From the NCBI RefSeq assembly GCF_000699445.3, contig NC_067200.1:18155003-18219002 (forward strand): a stretch of DNA of 64,000 nucleotides, written 5' to 3'. Under the pieces are notes generated by a model. It did not search any database. It was not told where the DNA came from and saw nothing but the letters and a program-made list of their open reading frames with translations. How positions within the stretch are numbered: the first letter of the stretch is position 1; every line of letters begins with the position of its first letter. This stretch comes from Schistosoma haematobium. Its lineage: Eukaryota > Platyhelminthes > Trematoda > Strigeidida > Schistosomatidae. This document shows positions 1 through 13,000 of the stretch, one piece after another. A program made the position numbers and the translations under genes.

Positions 1-400
1 GCGGCATTATTGTTATTTACGAAATTGAGAAGACGAAATGCAAATGTCCGGAGCTTCAACCGGGTTGGTGGATACGGAGGATCTACCTAGGGGAGTTGGA
101 AAACCGTGATTCCAAACTAATGGTACACATAGATTCCAGGATCCTGAAGGAACAAATGGCGTATGAACCCATTGTTGGTCACAGGCTTCCATGAAACTGC
201 ATCCCCCAACGTCGCTCCACTTCCTTATGGATCAAACCTTTAGGCCGAAGGCTCCGAGTGTGGGTACCTAGGAAAACCACCTGCTTCGGTCTGAGCACTC
301 GGGTAGTATCACAGCCCACATACGAATGAAGTGACTTGTGTGGTGTGTATGCATTTGGTGTCCCTTTGCACCAATATTTATGTTTTTTTAAATAAACAAA
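1..400 (+). mobile_element. Element D copy, cut by window edge
   Basis: Copy of the abundant non-coding repeat D, with the A-rich tail at the right (tatttatg then a T run and aaataaac). Shared landmarks are ggagttggaaaacc, aacaaatggcgtatgaa, aaaccacctgcttcgg and cagtatcacagcc. D carries no ORF; small ORFs in it are chance. Confidence 0.85.
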
Positions 401-505
401 AAAAAACAACCCAAAAACATGCAAATAGATAAATTAGTGTACAGTTTTCTACTTAGCTTAATATATAGAGATCATTTTGTATGTTTTAAATTTTCTTGTG
501 TTCAG

Positions 506-1008
506 ATTCATCTGATCCGAATGAGTACATTTCTAATTGGCTTGAATCCAGTCAAACAGATGATGATAATTTTGATTGTGATTATGACGATAATGACGAC
601 AAACTGGACATTAATTACAAAGAGGATGCTTCCGAAGAAGTTAATAATACTCAATTGTCCACTACTGTTCAACATACTCAAGAATCAATTGATTTAAAGT
701 CTCCCATTAATAGTACTCTACAGCAACCGCTAGTTAAAACAAAATCAGTTAGTAGTTTTACAACGATAAGTTCAGCTGGTTTAGAAGACTTTTGTCGTTT
801 AGCCAATGCAATTGAAGAATTTGATGCATGGGTACCAACACCCGAACAATTGGATCAGTTGCTTAATAATGTAGAATATCCCGCAGAAGTTCATTCTTCG
901 TTGAATGCAACAAATATTCAGCATCCTCGACTATTGACTAATGATGATGATGATGATTGGATTTGTAGTCCTATTGAATTGGCTAAGAACAAAATATTTG
1001 ATAACAAT
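506..1008 (+). CDS. REV3L: REV3L exon (first in window): acidic linker
   Basis: Exon 1 of the window. The acceptor is ...tgttcag before 506 and the donor is gtaaga at 1009. It enters with two bases of a split codon, so an upstream exon must end with a lone base. The product is Asp/Asn/Ser-rich with a DDDDDD-like acidic patch near the end and a hydrophobic stretch [18 protein letters not shown]. Low-complexity linkers are usual in the central part of REV3L. The frame continues into the exon at 1836. Confidence 0.8.
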
Positions 1009-4000
1009 GTAAGAAATAATGAGTTATTTGTTTATTCATTAGTTTGTTCTTATTTTTTAACCTGGTTACGTTTACACCTATTAAAATAGAAAGACATGAA
1101 GTGACCGAAGGAGTAAAATCACTTTAAGGTTATCATACGAAGTTTTAGTAACATCCGCCTTGTTTAATATTGGAGTTTCTATTCCTCTGCTGACGTTTTA
1201 GGATACCGATTGATTGCTACATCTATCAGTCAGTCGCATTGAATTAAAGTTACGTGTTGAAACTCGTCAACAATTTATCTAGGTTATATATTTCCTTATA
1301 CTCTATCACATTCAACCATGTTTTGAAAGTTTTAACTTAACTGGATTACTATTGATGGTCTTATCAACCTAATAACATGAATATGGAGCCTAAGGCAAAC
1401 CTACTCAAGACCGGTCACACAAGTTTTCCGAGAATATTTAATTTTAATGCTGTCAAGGTACGTTCCATAGATAGCAAACCTCACGATTGTCCTCAGAATT
1501 CTCATAGTATGATGTGTGAGTAATGTTCTCATAGCCAGATCTTCAACTCCATCAAATCATGGGGACGTAATGTTTCTAGATATACTGGTCATTGGTCACT
1601 ATACTGTGTTGCAGTCAACTATACAACTTGGGTGTTGGGCCCAAAATCTAATCGTTTCTATTGTATTTCCCTTCAACTGTCTGTCACGTTATGACATCAC
1701 CAGGAAGTATGTGTTATAGCTAACACAAATCATCAAGATTTTCTTATTCAATTGTGATTAACATAAGCTTAACATATTAGTGTATATAATTAGAAATAAG
1801 CGATTTCTGATATATTTATTATACATTGTTTCAAGGTTTTGAACAGTACTTTGATTAGTCGAAATTCAGTCATCGACCAGTCCAATGTCAGTGGTATAGA
1901 CAAAGGACAGGATGATGACAAAACTTTAATTTTAAATGCAGCACAATGTGCTCTGTCGTTTGTATGCAGTCAACAATCGGGGGTAGATAAACCAACAGTT
2001 GGAAGTCTCTGTGCTACAAAAAATGAGATAACTGAAGATGATGAGTGCATGTCTCAACCTGTTGGAAGTTATTTGGATAGTGATGATCTATTCTACTCTA
2101 TAAATCATTCTAATGAAGTGTTTATCCCAACGCAAGATTTGGAATCACTTCATGAAATCGATGAGGATGATGAAGAATCATGTGATGTGTTCCATTTAAA
2201 TTCAACTCCTTTACAAAACAAGAATATGAATGAACAAATTTTCCATGCACAGGATGAATGTACATTGTCTGATTCTCCTATAATTCTTTCACCTTTATGT
2301 CGGTCTGCAGAAAATTCTCCAACAGATGTCGCTGGGATGATTTTGAAATCTAACTTTCAAGTTGATAGTGTTTCAGATATACTTTTTGATTCTTGGAGTT
2401 CTGAAAGTGATACTTCAAAGTCAGGGTGAGTTGATACATACTTCTAACTAGCAGTATGTTGTTTGTTAACCCATTTCAGCAGTAAAGAACCAAATGACTG
2501 ATTATTCTAATGACTTTTCTTAACTACTCAGTTAGCTTGGTTCATGTACGCAGGTAAATAACCGATAAAGTCTCAGCGTAATGATTACGTAGTCATATCC
2601 ACCATCTCTGAGTACATTGAAATACCGACATAGTCAGTCAGTCAGTCAGCTACAACGTAGGACCAGGCACATGTACGCATCGGCCCAGGTTGCCATACCT
2701 CATTAGCACAGCAAGATGAACACCGGATTCATAGGAGTGGTTAGGTCAAAGGTGGTAATATATAGGAGAAAGATTGCAATAAGGATATAGTATAGGAAGA
2801 AAGAATTAGCTCGTAGAAAGAAAGATATGAAGTGATCTTAATCTCTTAGTTTAAGAGAAGACAGAGAGTGTATACACCGACGCCATTGTGATCGATTCTG
2901 AGCCATGTCACCAAGGGTCTCCAACCATTGGTTACGAAAGTCACGCGGACCCCAACCAAGTAGTCTGCATCTACCAACATGGCTCAGACTAGAAGTTAGT
3001 GACTTCAAGCACTGGTGCCACGTTTTGGTTTGGCCGCCTCTAACTTTCTTCCAACCATCTCCAACACCGGTTAGCATTGCACGTCGCGGTAATCGGTGTT
3101 CAGGCATACGTAATACGTGGCCCAACCATCTCAGTCGATGAAGATTCATAACCTCATCAACTGATTTACCATCATTCCCTAATACCCTGCGTCTAACCTC
3201 ACTATTACTTACCCGGTGATCCCAGCAGATGCCAGCAATATTCCTAAGGCATCTGTGGTCAAATACTAGTAGCTTAGTGAACTGAGAGCGTGACCGCAGT
3301 GCCCAAGGGACAACTGCTTGAGGTCGGTCACACACGACCTTGTTATAGGTAATTTTTGTGTTAGCTCCGTACTTATTGAGACCTTACCGCCGGAGACGGA
3401 TATCCGTGGGATAAGGCGAGGTGTGCATTTTTAGGGTCGACCTTTTCTAACCCCACCCCTCCTTGTGGGAAGGCAGCATCGCTGTCATGCTGGTTGTCTG
3501 AAGGAAACACCTTACTGGTGTCACACCTCTGTACAGCCAGCAGTACGACTTCGCCTTCGGACCTTGGGTTTGTTGCTTTTAGTCTTACTGCTCTTCAACC
3601 GACCTGTCTGACATGGTAGGACCTTGAGGAACGGTTGTTCCAGCCAGTATAGCTCGGTTGCTTCATCACGATAGGCAAGCCCGACCACCACGTCAAGGTA
3701 GCAACAACGGTCGGGTAAATACCGACATAAACATGAGTTCAACCAGTGCTTACAATGCAAATCTTTATGACAAGAATGGAGGGAATGTTTTGTTATATAT
3801 ATCTCTGTTAAACGAACAGAGTCATCTTTAAACTACTTTACCTTTTCGTTTGCTAATTTTTTATTACGCTAATATTGCTCATTAGGTAAGCTTACATGAC
3901 ATGTTTTCCCCATCTTTTAAGAACAAAAACCATACTATAGCTACTGGTATGTGGTACATAACTTATACGCTAAACATATCAAAGGGGTGTTTCCGAAAAT

Positions 4001-7000
4001 TTTTTATCCAGTTATAGTTCATAAGTTCAAAATACTTCCAAATATTCCCTAACCATATTCTAATAATTTGTTACTCGTCGCATACGATCGCTAGACCTGA
4101 ATATAATTTTGTTTTTTTAAATGAGATCTAATTAAATGATCATTTCTTATCTGACTTGACAGTTTGTGCCTCTAGTGAAATACTACCGTAGTGAAGGAGA
4201 ACATAGATGAGGACAACCGATTATATTTAACACAAAATTACCGAATTACTTAATAAAATAGAAAAACCGTTCTCAGAATTCATTGTTACGGCATTTCCAT
4301 ACCAACTGCTTTCTGTTCCGGTTCAGTCTTCTGCTACCAGACATTCTATTCCCGACTAGCGTTATATACTACTTATGTCGATATAAGTAACACACACCAT
4401 TACCATTAAGAGCACAAAGCCCATCAGTTTTTTCATATTTCCGATCAAATTTCATCTTAAATCATTAAATTGTATTTGATTAAGAGCATAAACCGATTGA
4501 TGTTAGACCACCATTAAAGGTCTGGAAGCACTGGACGGCCGTTTCGTCCTATTGTGGGACTCCTCAGAAGCGCGCGTTTACGATCCCGCACGCGGGATTC
4601 GAACCCAGGTCCTTCAGTCTCGCGTGCGAGCGCCTAACCTACTGAACCACTGAGCCGGCGTCCAATGGTGTTAATGTCTAACCTCAACCAATCCATGAAA
4701 TTGCGCGACCATCTTCCATTTTACTGATCATGATCTCAATCAAAAACATAAAAATCTCCATAACCCCTATACTGAACAATAAATTGTACGTAGCACATGT
4801 AATTAACGTATTATTATCGAATGAAATTCGTCTTAACATAAACTAATTTAATTATCATTTAACTATTAATAACTCTTCTGACTTAGTTTAAGAGAAAGAG
4901 AATGAGAGAGACTTAGATTTATGACCATTTAAGCTCGTGACAATAGAGTAATCACTTCACAGCGATATATTAATAATTATTATGATAAAATATTTTACTA
5001 TGTATTCATACTACTTATTTGTCCTTCATCTTAATTTGAATAATATCATTTCAGTAATTGTATACCTCAAGTCGATGGAAACGTGGATACATTTCACACT
5101 GATAGTGATGGTGATAATCAGAGTAGTAGTACAAGTACTTATTCTTCGAATACTACTGGTTAGTCATGTTATTCAGTACTATTTGTAATAATCATATATA
5201 ATTGATGCTTTGTAAAAGTTCAGGCAAACTATGAGCAAAATAACAATCCCTAATTTCACATACATTTCATTATACAATCTACTGAATCATGAATTCCCAT
5301 TTGAAATTGGGAGAGTTGCTTAAAAGTCAACTTCATAGAATAATAATCTAAAAGTTTTGAAGATTGTATTGTCAGTAGACTCTTGACTATTTTGAGAAAA
5401 TATGTTGTATGCACGATAGACAGAAATTAGCCCGTCCTCCTTTTTTGTCCTTGTTTCTTCCCTATTCAACTCATTTTTTTGTATGTTGGTTTATGTACTA
5501 TCGTTTTTTAGCGAGTTAGTGTTTAACGGGAAGGGGTCGCTAACCCCATACCCCAACCCTCTTCCTTTATACGGACTTGGAACTGGCAGCAGCCCCAGAG
5601 GGGCTTCAGGCGGGGTTTCGAATAGTGTTTGAGCGTATGGTGTAACTCACGTTTATTTATTGAGTAATATACTAAAGTATTTACACAAAGTAATAACATT
5701 TACTGTATTTATTATTGCAGTTGCTTTTTGTTAACCCCTATAAAAATTGTTTACGGCTTTGTATATTCCTTGAATCTTCGTGTAAATACAACAGTTTCAA
5801 TGTTTACATGCTGTTAGTCCCCATTTTGGTTGTTGATAAATTGTTATTAACATTAGACACTACTACCAATTGTCGTTCATGCTATCGTATGTTGTAATTA
5901 CCTTTTATGTCATAATTACAGGGAGCGTTCGTCTTTGCATGCATACAGGTGCACAGGTGCCTCACAAGTTGATGTTTGTAACCAAGTTATGTATATTTCT
6001 TAATAATAGTGCAGAAGACAATAGGCAGGAAGAATGTATATTTGTTGTGAGAAGTTACGAGGTATTTACATAATACATATACATAGTCTTCAATTGTCCA
6101 TTTGCATCCTTCGGTGTATTCTGCTATCCGAACTGTTTTCTCTTCTGGTCTCGAAGTCTTCTGCTGACACTGCGCTCTCGATGTGCTGAAACTCTTCTCG
6201 CGATTTGACAATTATTGCAACTTTGATGTCACCTTCCGCTATATACTACTTACAAACACTCCTGTAAGTAGCGTCCACTACAATAGAACCGTTCTTTAAA
6301 AAAATTGTTGTTTTTTGAATATTGGTCTCACACATATGTCAAACGTATATTTGAACACTTCGATATAGTTAACAATAAATATGAGCGCAACCCGACTACA
6401 ATAGAATTTTAAGAGAAAAGACATATAAAACGTACAACACTGAATTGCTTTTGTTCTGTGTTCGATATTCTTCCACTCCAACAATGGCGTGACGAATGTA
6501 GATTCTGTGAATCTGACTACTAAGGCGATCTCAAGAATGGTCAAATTTTATTGGAAAGATTAACATCTTCCAAAGAGAACCGATCATAATAGATTAGCTC
6601 AATCATTTCTGTCCCGAGATCCGTAACATAATAGACCGTACTGAACCTAAATAACAAGATAGGACACTGACAAAGACTAGGATGAATAATTTGCTGATAA
6701 TCAAAATTTTTCACGCTGAAAATGCTCAACTTTCTTCGTCAAAATTTCTTCTGAAAAACCACAACTTCTAGTCAACACTTGCAACTCTCCTTGTGACTGC
6801 TTGTTTTCATATTTTCTTTTTAGAATGGTAACTAATTGTTGGAAAGTGTCTTACAATATAAAACATTTTCGGTTTTCATTAATTGGCTCTATTAATTAGC
6901 TTAGTAATTCGATGATATGTTTTCCTATTGACACTTAACATTCTCTTCCCATTCAACTATAATAGTACTTAAAGCTAAAGGTGAAAGAAATCGTCCTAGA

Positions 7001-10000
7001 AAACGTCGACGTCTTAGTCTACGTTTACCGAGAAAACACATTTCAACTACTCAAATTACGAATACACAAAGTACTTGTACAACAACATCAATTATATCGT
7101 CATTTAGTTCATCTAGCCTTCAATTGAATGATATGGATACTAGTGTTTCTACTGATAATGTTTCATTGAACAAATCAACTTCAATTGTAAACAAAAATCA
7201 ATCTGTTTTTGAAGAAAACTTACTCACTGATCTTGACAACTCAACAACTTGTCATTCTTCTACTGTAATAAACTATTCAGTAGTAAGTTGTTTTATCACC
7301 AATTTTACTCTTACTTATAAATATCATCCAGCTAATAAAATCTGGAATTTTGTCGGTCTCAATAAGGTTTTTTTCCTAAGTAAAACATAGAAGTTAATAG
7401 AAAACATAAGGATTAGATAGGTGAGTATAACGATGATATCAATTGCAGTATTAAAAAGATTCTCAAAAAAAGTTCCCCGTACGTATATCTTATTCCATTT
7501 ATCCTATCCGATCATTTTTTGTGTACTACATTATATTACTTAATAATATTTCAATAGTTAAGATCATGAATCAATTGAAGCTAGACTACCAAGGTAAATC
7601 TAGAAGCACTGGACAGTCGTTTCGTCCTATTGTGGGACTCCTCAGCAGTGCACATCCATGACTCCGCCTCGCGGGATTCGAAACCAGGACCTATCAGTTC
7701 AACCGGGTCAGTTGTGAGATAGTAACTCACTGAAGACAATGATGGTTGTGTCGCTCAATTTCGTGAATTAGTTGAAGTTAGAAATTTACACCGTTGGATG
7801 CCGGTCGGCTCAGTGGTCTACAGGTTAAGCGCTCGCGCGCGAAACTGATAGGTCCTGGGTTCGAATATCGCGAGATAGGATCGTGAATACGCACTGCTGA
7901 TGAGTTCCACAATAGAACGAAAAGACCATCCAGTGCTTCCAGATTTACTATGGTGGTCTAGCTTCAATTGACTCATGATTTTAACTATTGAAATTACTAT
8001 AATCTCCACGAAACCCCTTCTGATATTAATAATATTTAGTAACTAATTTCACTTTCAGTCGTTTTTGGGAGATCAGCATATGGTTACGGTATAAGTATTC
8101 ACACGAATTTATGCCGTTGAATCCATTTATTATTGTAATTATCGCTTCTTAATACTTTTAGCAGCTACTTTAAATTCGTAACAGTTCCCATTGTCTATGT
8201 AATTAGTTCGCATTTCGATTGTTGATTGCTTTTGTGGTACTGACACAACAACTGTCTAGTACCGACTTGATCATATGTTTTTGCTAACAATTCTCACACA
8301 ACTATTGCAGTGATAACTTTTTCTTTGATTGTCAATTGAATCAGTAAGCGCCTTAGTTTATTTATTTGATCACATAAATATTGGTATAATGAGGCACCGA
8401 ATACATATGCCCCACATAAGTCACTTGATTTGTGTGTGGGCTATGATTACTGCCAGGGTGCCCGAACCGAAGTAGGAAGCGCCTTAGATATTGCACTAAT
8501 TAAAGTTTATAAACATCTCGCTTATTTTGTTATAAGTAATATCGTATTTTAGATAAATCTACTTTTTTGATCTTAGGATTTTATACATCACTTAATCGTT
8601 TCATTGAAAACATAGAACGAAATTAACAGAAGCGTTAATTAGTATGATTATAAAGAATAAACTTGATAAATTCAAATAGATTGAACATTGGGTAGGATAT
8701 TGGTAATAATATAATTTATTGTTTATTCATTTATTTTAACACATAAACATTGGTGCAAGGAGGCACCAAATACATATGCGCCACATAAATCATTCAATTT
8801 GTGTGAGGGCCTTAATACTACTCGGGTGTCCAGACCGAATCAGGTGGTTTTCTTAGGGGACCACACCTCGAACCTTGGACCTAAAGGTCTGATCCACATG
8901 GCAGTGGATAATCGTAAGGTGATGCAGTCCCATGGAAGCCGGTGACCAACAATTGGTTCATACGCCATTTGTTCCCTCACGATACTGGAGCCCATGTGCA
9001 CCATTGATTTGGAATCTGGTTAAGGCGCCGAACATTCGCTTTTCGTCCTCTCAATTTCGTAAACAACACCCCCGCCACGAGAAGGCAGTGAGTAGGACTT
9101 CCCTGGCAGTAGTTGTATGCACGTGGCCATGTGAGAGCATTTCGAGAAGGAGAGCGGACTCTCCCCACTCTCGGCCGTACCAGGGCATTTGGGGGCTATA
9201 ATAATACTTCCTTGATAACGCTTTTAGTAGAAACTAGGATTTCTGATATTTCGTGACTTAGTGTAAGTTACTTCTTCTGATTAAGTAAATAAATAAATAA
9301 CCTGATCATTTATTTATTTCATTCCCTGTTTATTTACTCTTAAGAAGTGACACACTAAGTCATAAAATGTCAGGGAAAATGAGAAAAATTGATGAAGGAA
9401 TGCTGAGATCAGATTAATCCACCACTATTGTAACCTGGATTAATTGTAGACCCAAACCTCGAGGCACTAAAATCGTAAAGGAATGCCCTATGTTTATCTA
9501 TATGTATATGAATTGTATGAGTCCCGGTTTGTGTAATTCTATATATAGGTCTATGCAAAAGATACGTACCGGGCTTGCCTGCACCGTATCAAACTACACA
9601 GCTTGCCCTATGTCCTAATCAAATAAAAATGGATAGCGAATCAGGGGAAAGGAAGCAATGAACATCAACCCTCCCTTAGGGTGTTATGCCTATGTGTGTA
9701 CCATGAAGTTCGTAGGCGAAAGTCTGCGTACCAATTCAATTCAGGCAAAACAGAAGTACCAGTTGTGAAAGTAGCAACTATGCGTGTAGGGATGAGTATT
9801 CCTATGTGTATGTCACGGGATGTATGCATGAAAGCGCATGTTACCGGTGTTCATGTAAGGTATACCTATTGCAGGTGCGACGCCCGGACCCCTAGATCCA
9901 GTTTTTTTTAACATTTTCATCATGAAAACAAATCCATATAATAGATTTATTTGCCTTGAAATGCTATATTTCTGCCAGCAAAGCTAATTGGCTTTCAAAT

Positions 10001-13000
10001 TACACCTATGAATTTTTAATGCATCAACCGATTTGGTTAAATATCCTTTTTTTGCTTTGAACGGAAATGTCTTGCTGTGATCACTGCATCTGAAGGAAAA
10101 CATTTTAATTTTTCAAATTTCTTTTCTATAGTCTAATAGTAATAATCTATCAAATCCTCTTGTCCTTCTTGAACGTTTACCATCACATTTTGAGGTAGCT
10201 GAAACATCTTTTCAACAATCAGGACGTTTAACACCCCCTGAAGAATTTTCAGATCTTGAAAATACTATGATAGACAATTCAGAGACACAAACATCAAAAA
10301 TGAATTATTCATCAGTTGTTTTGTCTGAACAACTACCTTTATTTTCTTCATTTCATCATGACTTTCCAGATACCACATGTTCACCATATACTTCCAGTTT
10401 ATATACAGATAAACTAAGTGTTTGTTCACAAACACAATTATCGCCGTTTAGTGGTATGGATCACCGATCTACAATTCAATCAGAAAAGACATCATCATCT
10501 TCACTCTCCTCTACTCCATTTTGGCGTCCAGTATGTCCAGCACCTAGATTAGAGGTTGTAAATAAGTGGCTTAAACAATCAAAAACATCACAGGATTTTA
10601 AAAAGTCAAAAGTTGTGAAGGAAGATTTCGTTTGTACGGATTCACAATCAGAAAATGATAAAACGATCAACCTTTCGAATGACTTATTTCCACAGGTAAT
10701 ATCTGTATTTCGAAGTCTAAATACTTTTTAAATTTCTTCAAGTTCTTGATTAAAATTATGAGATGGTCATTTAAAATCCCTTGTTTGACACAAGCGTGAA
10801 TATTATATAAAAGATCCTGTAGATGACTGAAAAAGCTTGGTCGAGATTGACAGGCAAAACGTTGGATTTACTTCATATTCATTCACTGAGATTTTAACAA
10901 ATACATTCTTACTTCTTAATGTTTCACATTAACTTGGCGCCCAAATACTGTGAAATTATTCAATCAAATTTAGATGAAAGTTCTTATAGATCCTTTAGAC
11001 ACTTGAAACTCAACCTCACAGTCAAATAAGATGTCTTTAAGTAGATTAGGTCACGCTAGTCGGTCTCTACTTATCAGTAAGTAATCGTGTACTCTTTAAC
11101 CTTCAGTGACAGGATCACTTGTATCAAGTTTTCAGTGTAATGAATAAACTAGGAGATTCAACTCTACAGTGCATCGAAAGGTCAAAAAGAGTTTACAGTA
11201 CAAAATATTGGTATTCAGTTCACTCACCTACCATCTGTCTGTTTTTGAACTTTATTTTCTAAATTGAATAGTTTTATGGAGATCATTTTATTCTGTAGAT
11301 GTTGTTCATCATATGTTAATTCAAATCGAGACATCATTGAGAACTAGAGAACCTTCAACAACTGTTTCTACTTGGTATAGTACTCTCTAATTGTGCGCAC
11401 CCACGACTGTGTAAGCTGTAATCATGGGAGTCCAGTCATTTCAGTCGTTACCATTGGTGTTAGATAATTGTCACACTGTCATGGATTGTTTGAAGTTGGA
11501 ATTGTGTATTCACTGAACGGCAATATAATGGTTTTAATGACTATATTATCATCATGAGATATGAATTATCTAATAAGCCAGATGTTAGGGACAAGCTGTG
11601 TCGAAATCTTTGTTTACTGAATAATGTTCCTTGCAATTCATTCGTATTTACAGTATGTCGAAAACGTTAAGGTGGTGATCATTTGAACGATGACTTTAGG
11701 CCGACCAAATAATCTTATCATCTTAGACCTTTGGTTCTATTTTATTCTATTTAGATTTGTACGGTTTCCTCAGCATACCTGCTACATTAATGATCGTAAT
11801 CAATTTATGTCCAACTAATGGGTTCCATTCATTTTCTCTTACTTACTTACTTACTTACGCCTGTTACCCCTCGTGGAGGAGCATAGACCTCCCACCAGGA
11901 TTCTCCATCGAACTCTATCCTGGGTAATGTCTGCTTCCGATCCCCGACGTTATCATTATTATTTGTTATTTTGTACTAACTTCAGTTTAGAATTAAAATA
12001 TAATTATATAATACATTAATTATAAAATGGTTCTCTTATGTAATATTTTACAGTGTACAGCTGTTAATCTAATATCATCGACTAATAATGAACAAAATAT
12101 CAATGACGATTATCAAACACTTTTATGTCCACCGGATAATGAACAATCTATTGATACAACACAACATTCAACTGGTAATTCTGTTAGCGTTTTATATCAA
12201 GGTGCTAATCAACGTTGTTTCTCATCGGTTCAGGTATGCAATCATGATAAATTGTATACATTTGTGTATGTATTAATTCTGATACAGTGATTGTTTACCG
12301 TTGATGTTGTTTGCTGCTCTTTTTAATATTCCTTGATACGACCGAGGGTAGAGAGAGTCCTCTCTCCCTCTCGAAATGCTCTCGCATAGTCACTCGTATA
12401 CAGCCATTAATAGGGAAGTTCTACTCATTGACTTCTCGATGCAAGGGTGTCGTTTACAAAATTAAGAGGACAAAAAACGAATGTCCGTCACTTTAACCGT
12501 GTTGGTGGATACTGAGAGTCCATCTAGGAGAGTTGGAAAACCCTCATTTCAAACGAATGGTGCACATCGGCTCCAGGATCCTGAAGGAACAAATTGTGTA
12601 TGAACCAATCGTTGGTCACCAGCTACCATGAAACTACATCTTCTAACGTCAATGTTTTATTATATAAAACACTTTGATTTATTGTTATGTTCCAGCATTC
12701 CTTCGCAAATACCTTTTCATTCCATCTTTTCAAACCATATTATTAATGACTAATTTTTATTACTGTCATCACTACTGCAATTTTTTCCACTCTTCATCTT
12801 GTTACTATCATCATCTCATTGTCGTTGTGACGTGAGATATGATAACTGTTTTGATTTTATCACATGATAGGATCGCCAATCTGAACACCGACTTATACAA
12901 CCTTGGCACTGTGCCAAACCACTGACACGTTAATCAGCAAGAGCAGCCTACTGTCCTAATTAGTTCTTCTCGTTTGGCCCTGTCGGTGAGTAAAGAACAC

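Noticed and set aside
2632..2650. (GTCA)n runs as CRISPR-like or simple satellite repeats
   Set aside because: They are the 3' tails of RTE elements, always followed by the same 3' UTR; no spacer-repeat pattern exists in the window.
4580..4660. tRNA gene candidates (B-box gggttcgaatcccg type sequences, many places)
   Set aside because: They occur in dispersed copies followed by a hammerhead and SINE tail; no full cloverleaf with acceptor stem was seen, so they are SINE heads, not tRNA genes.
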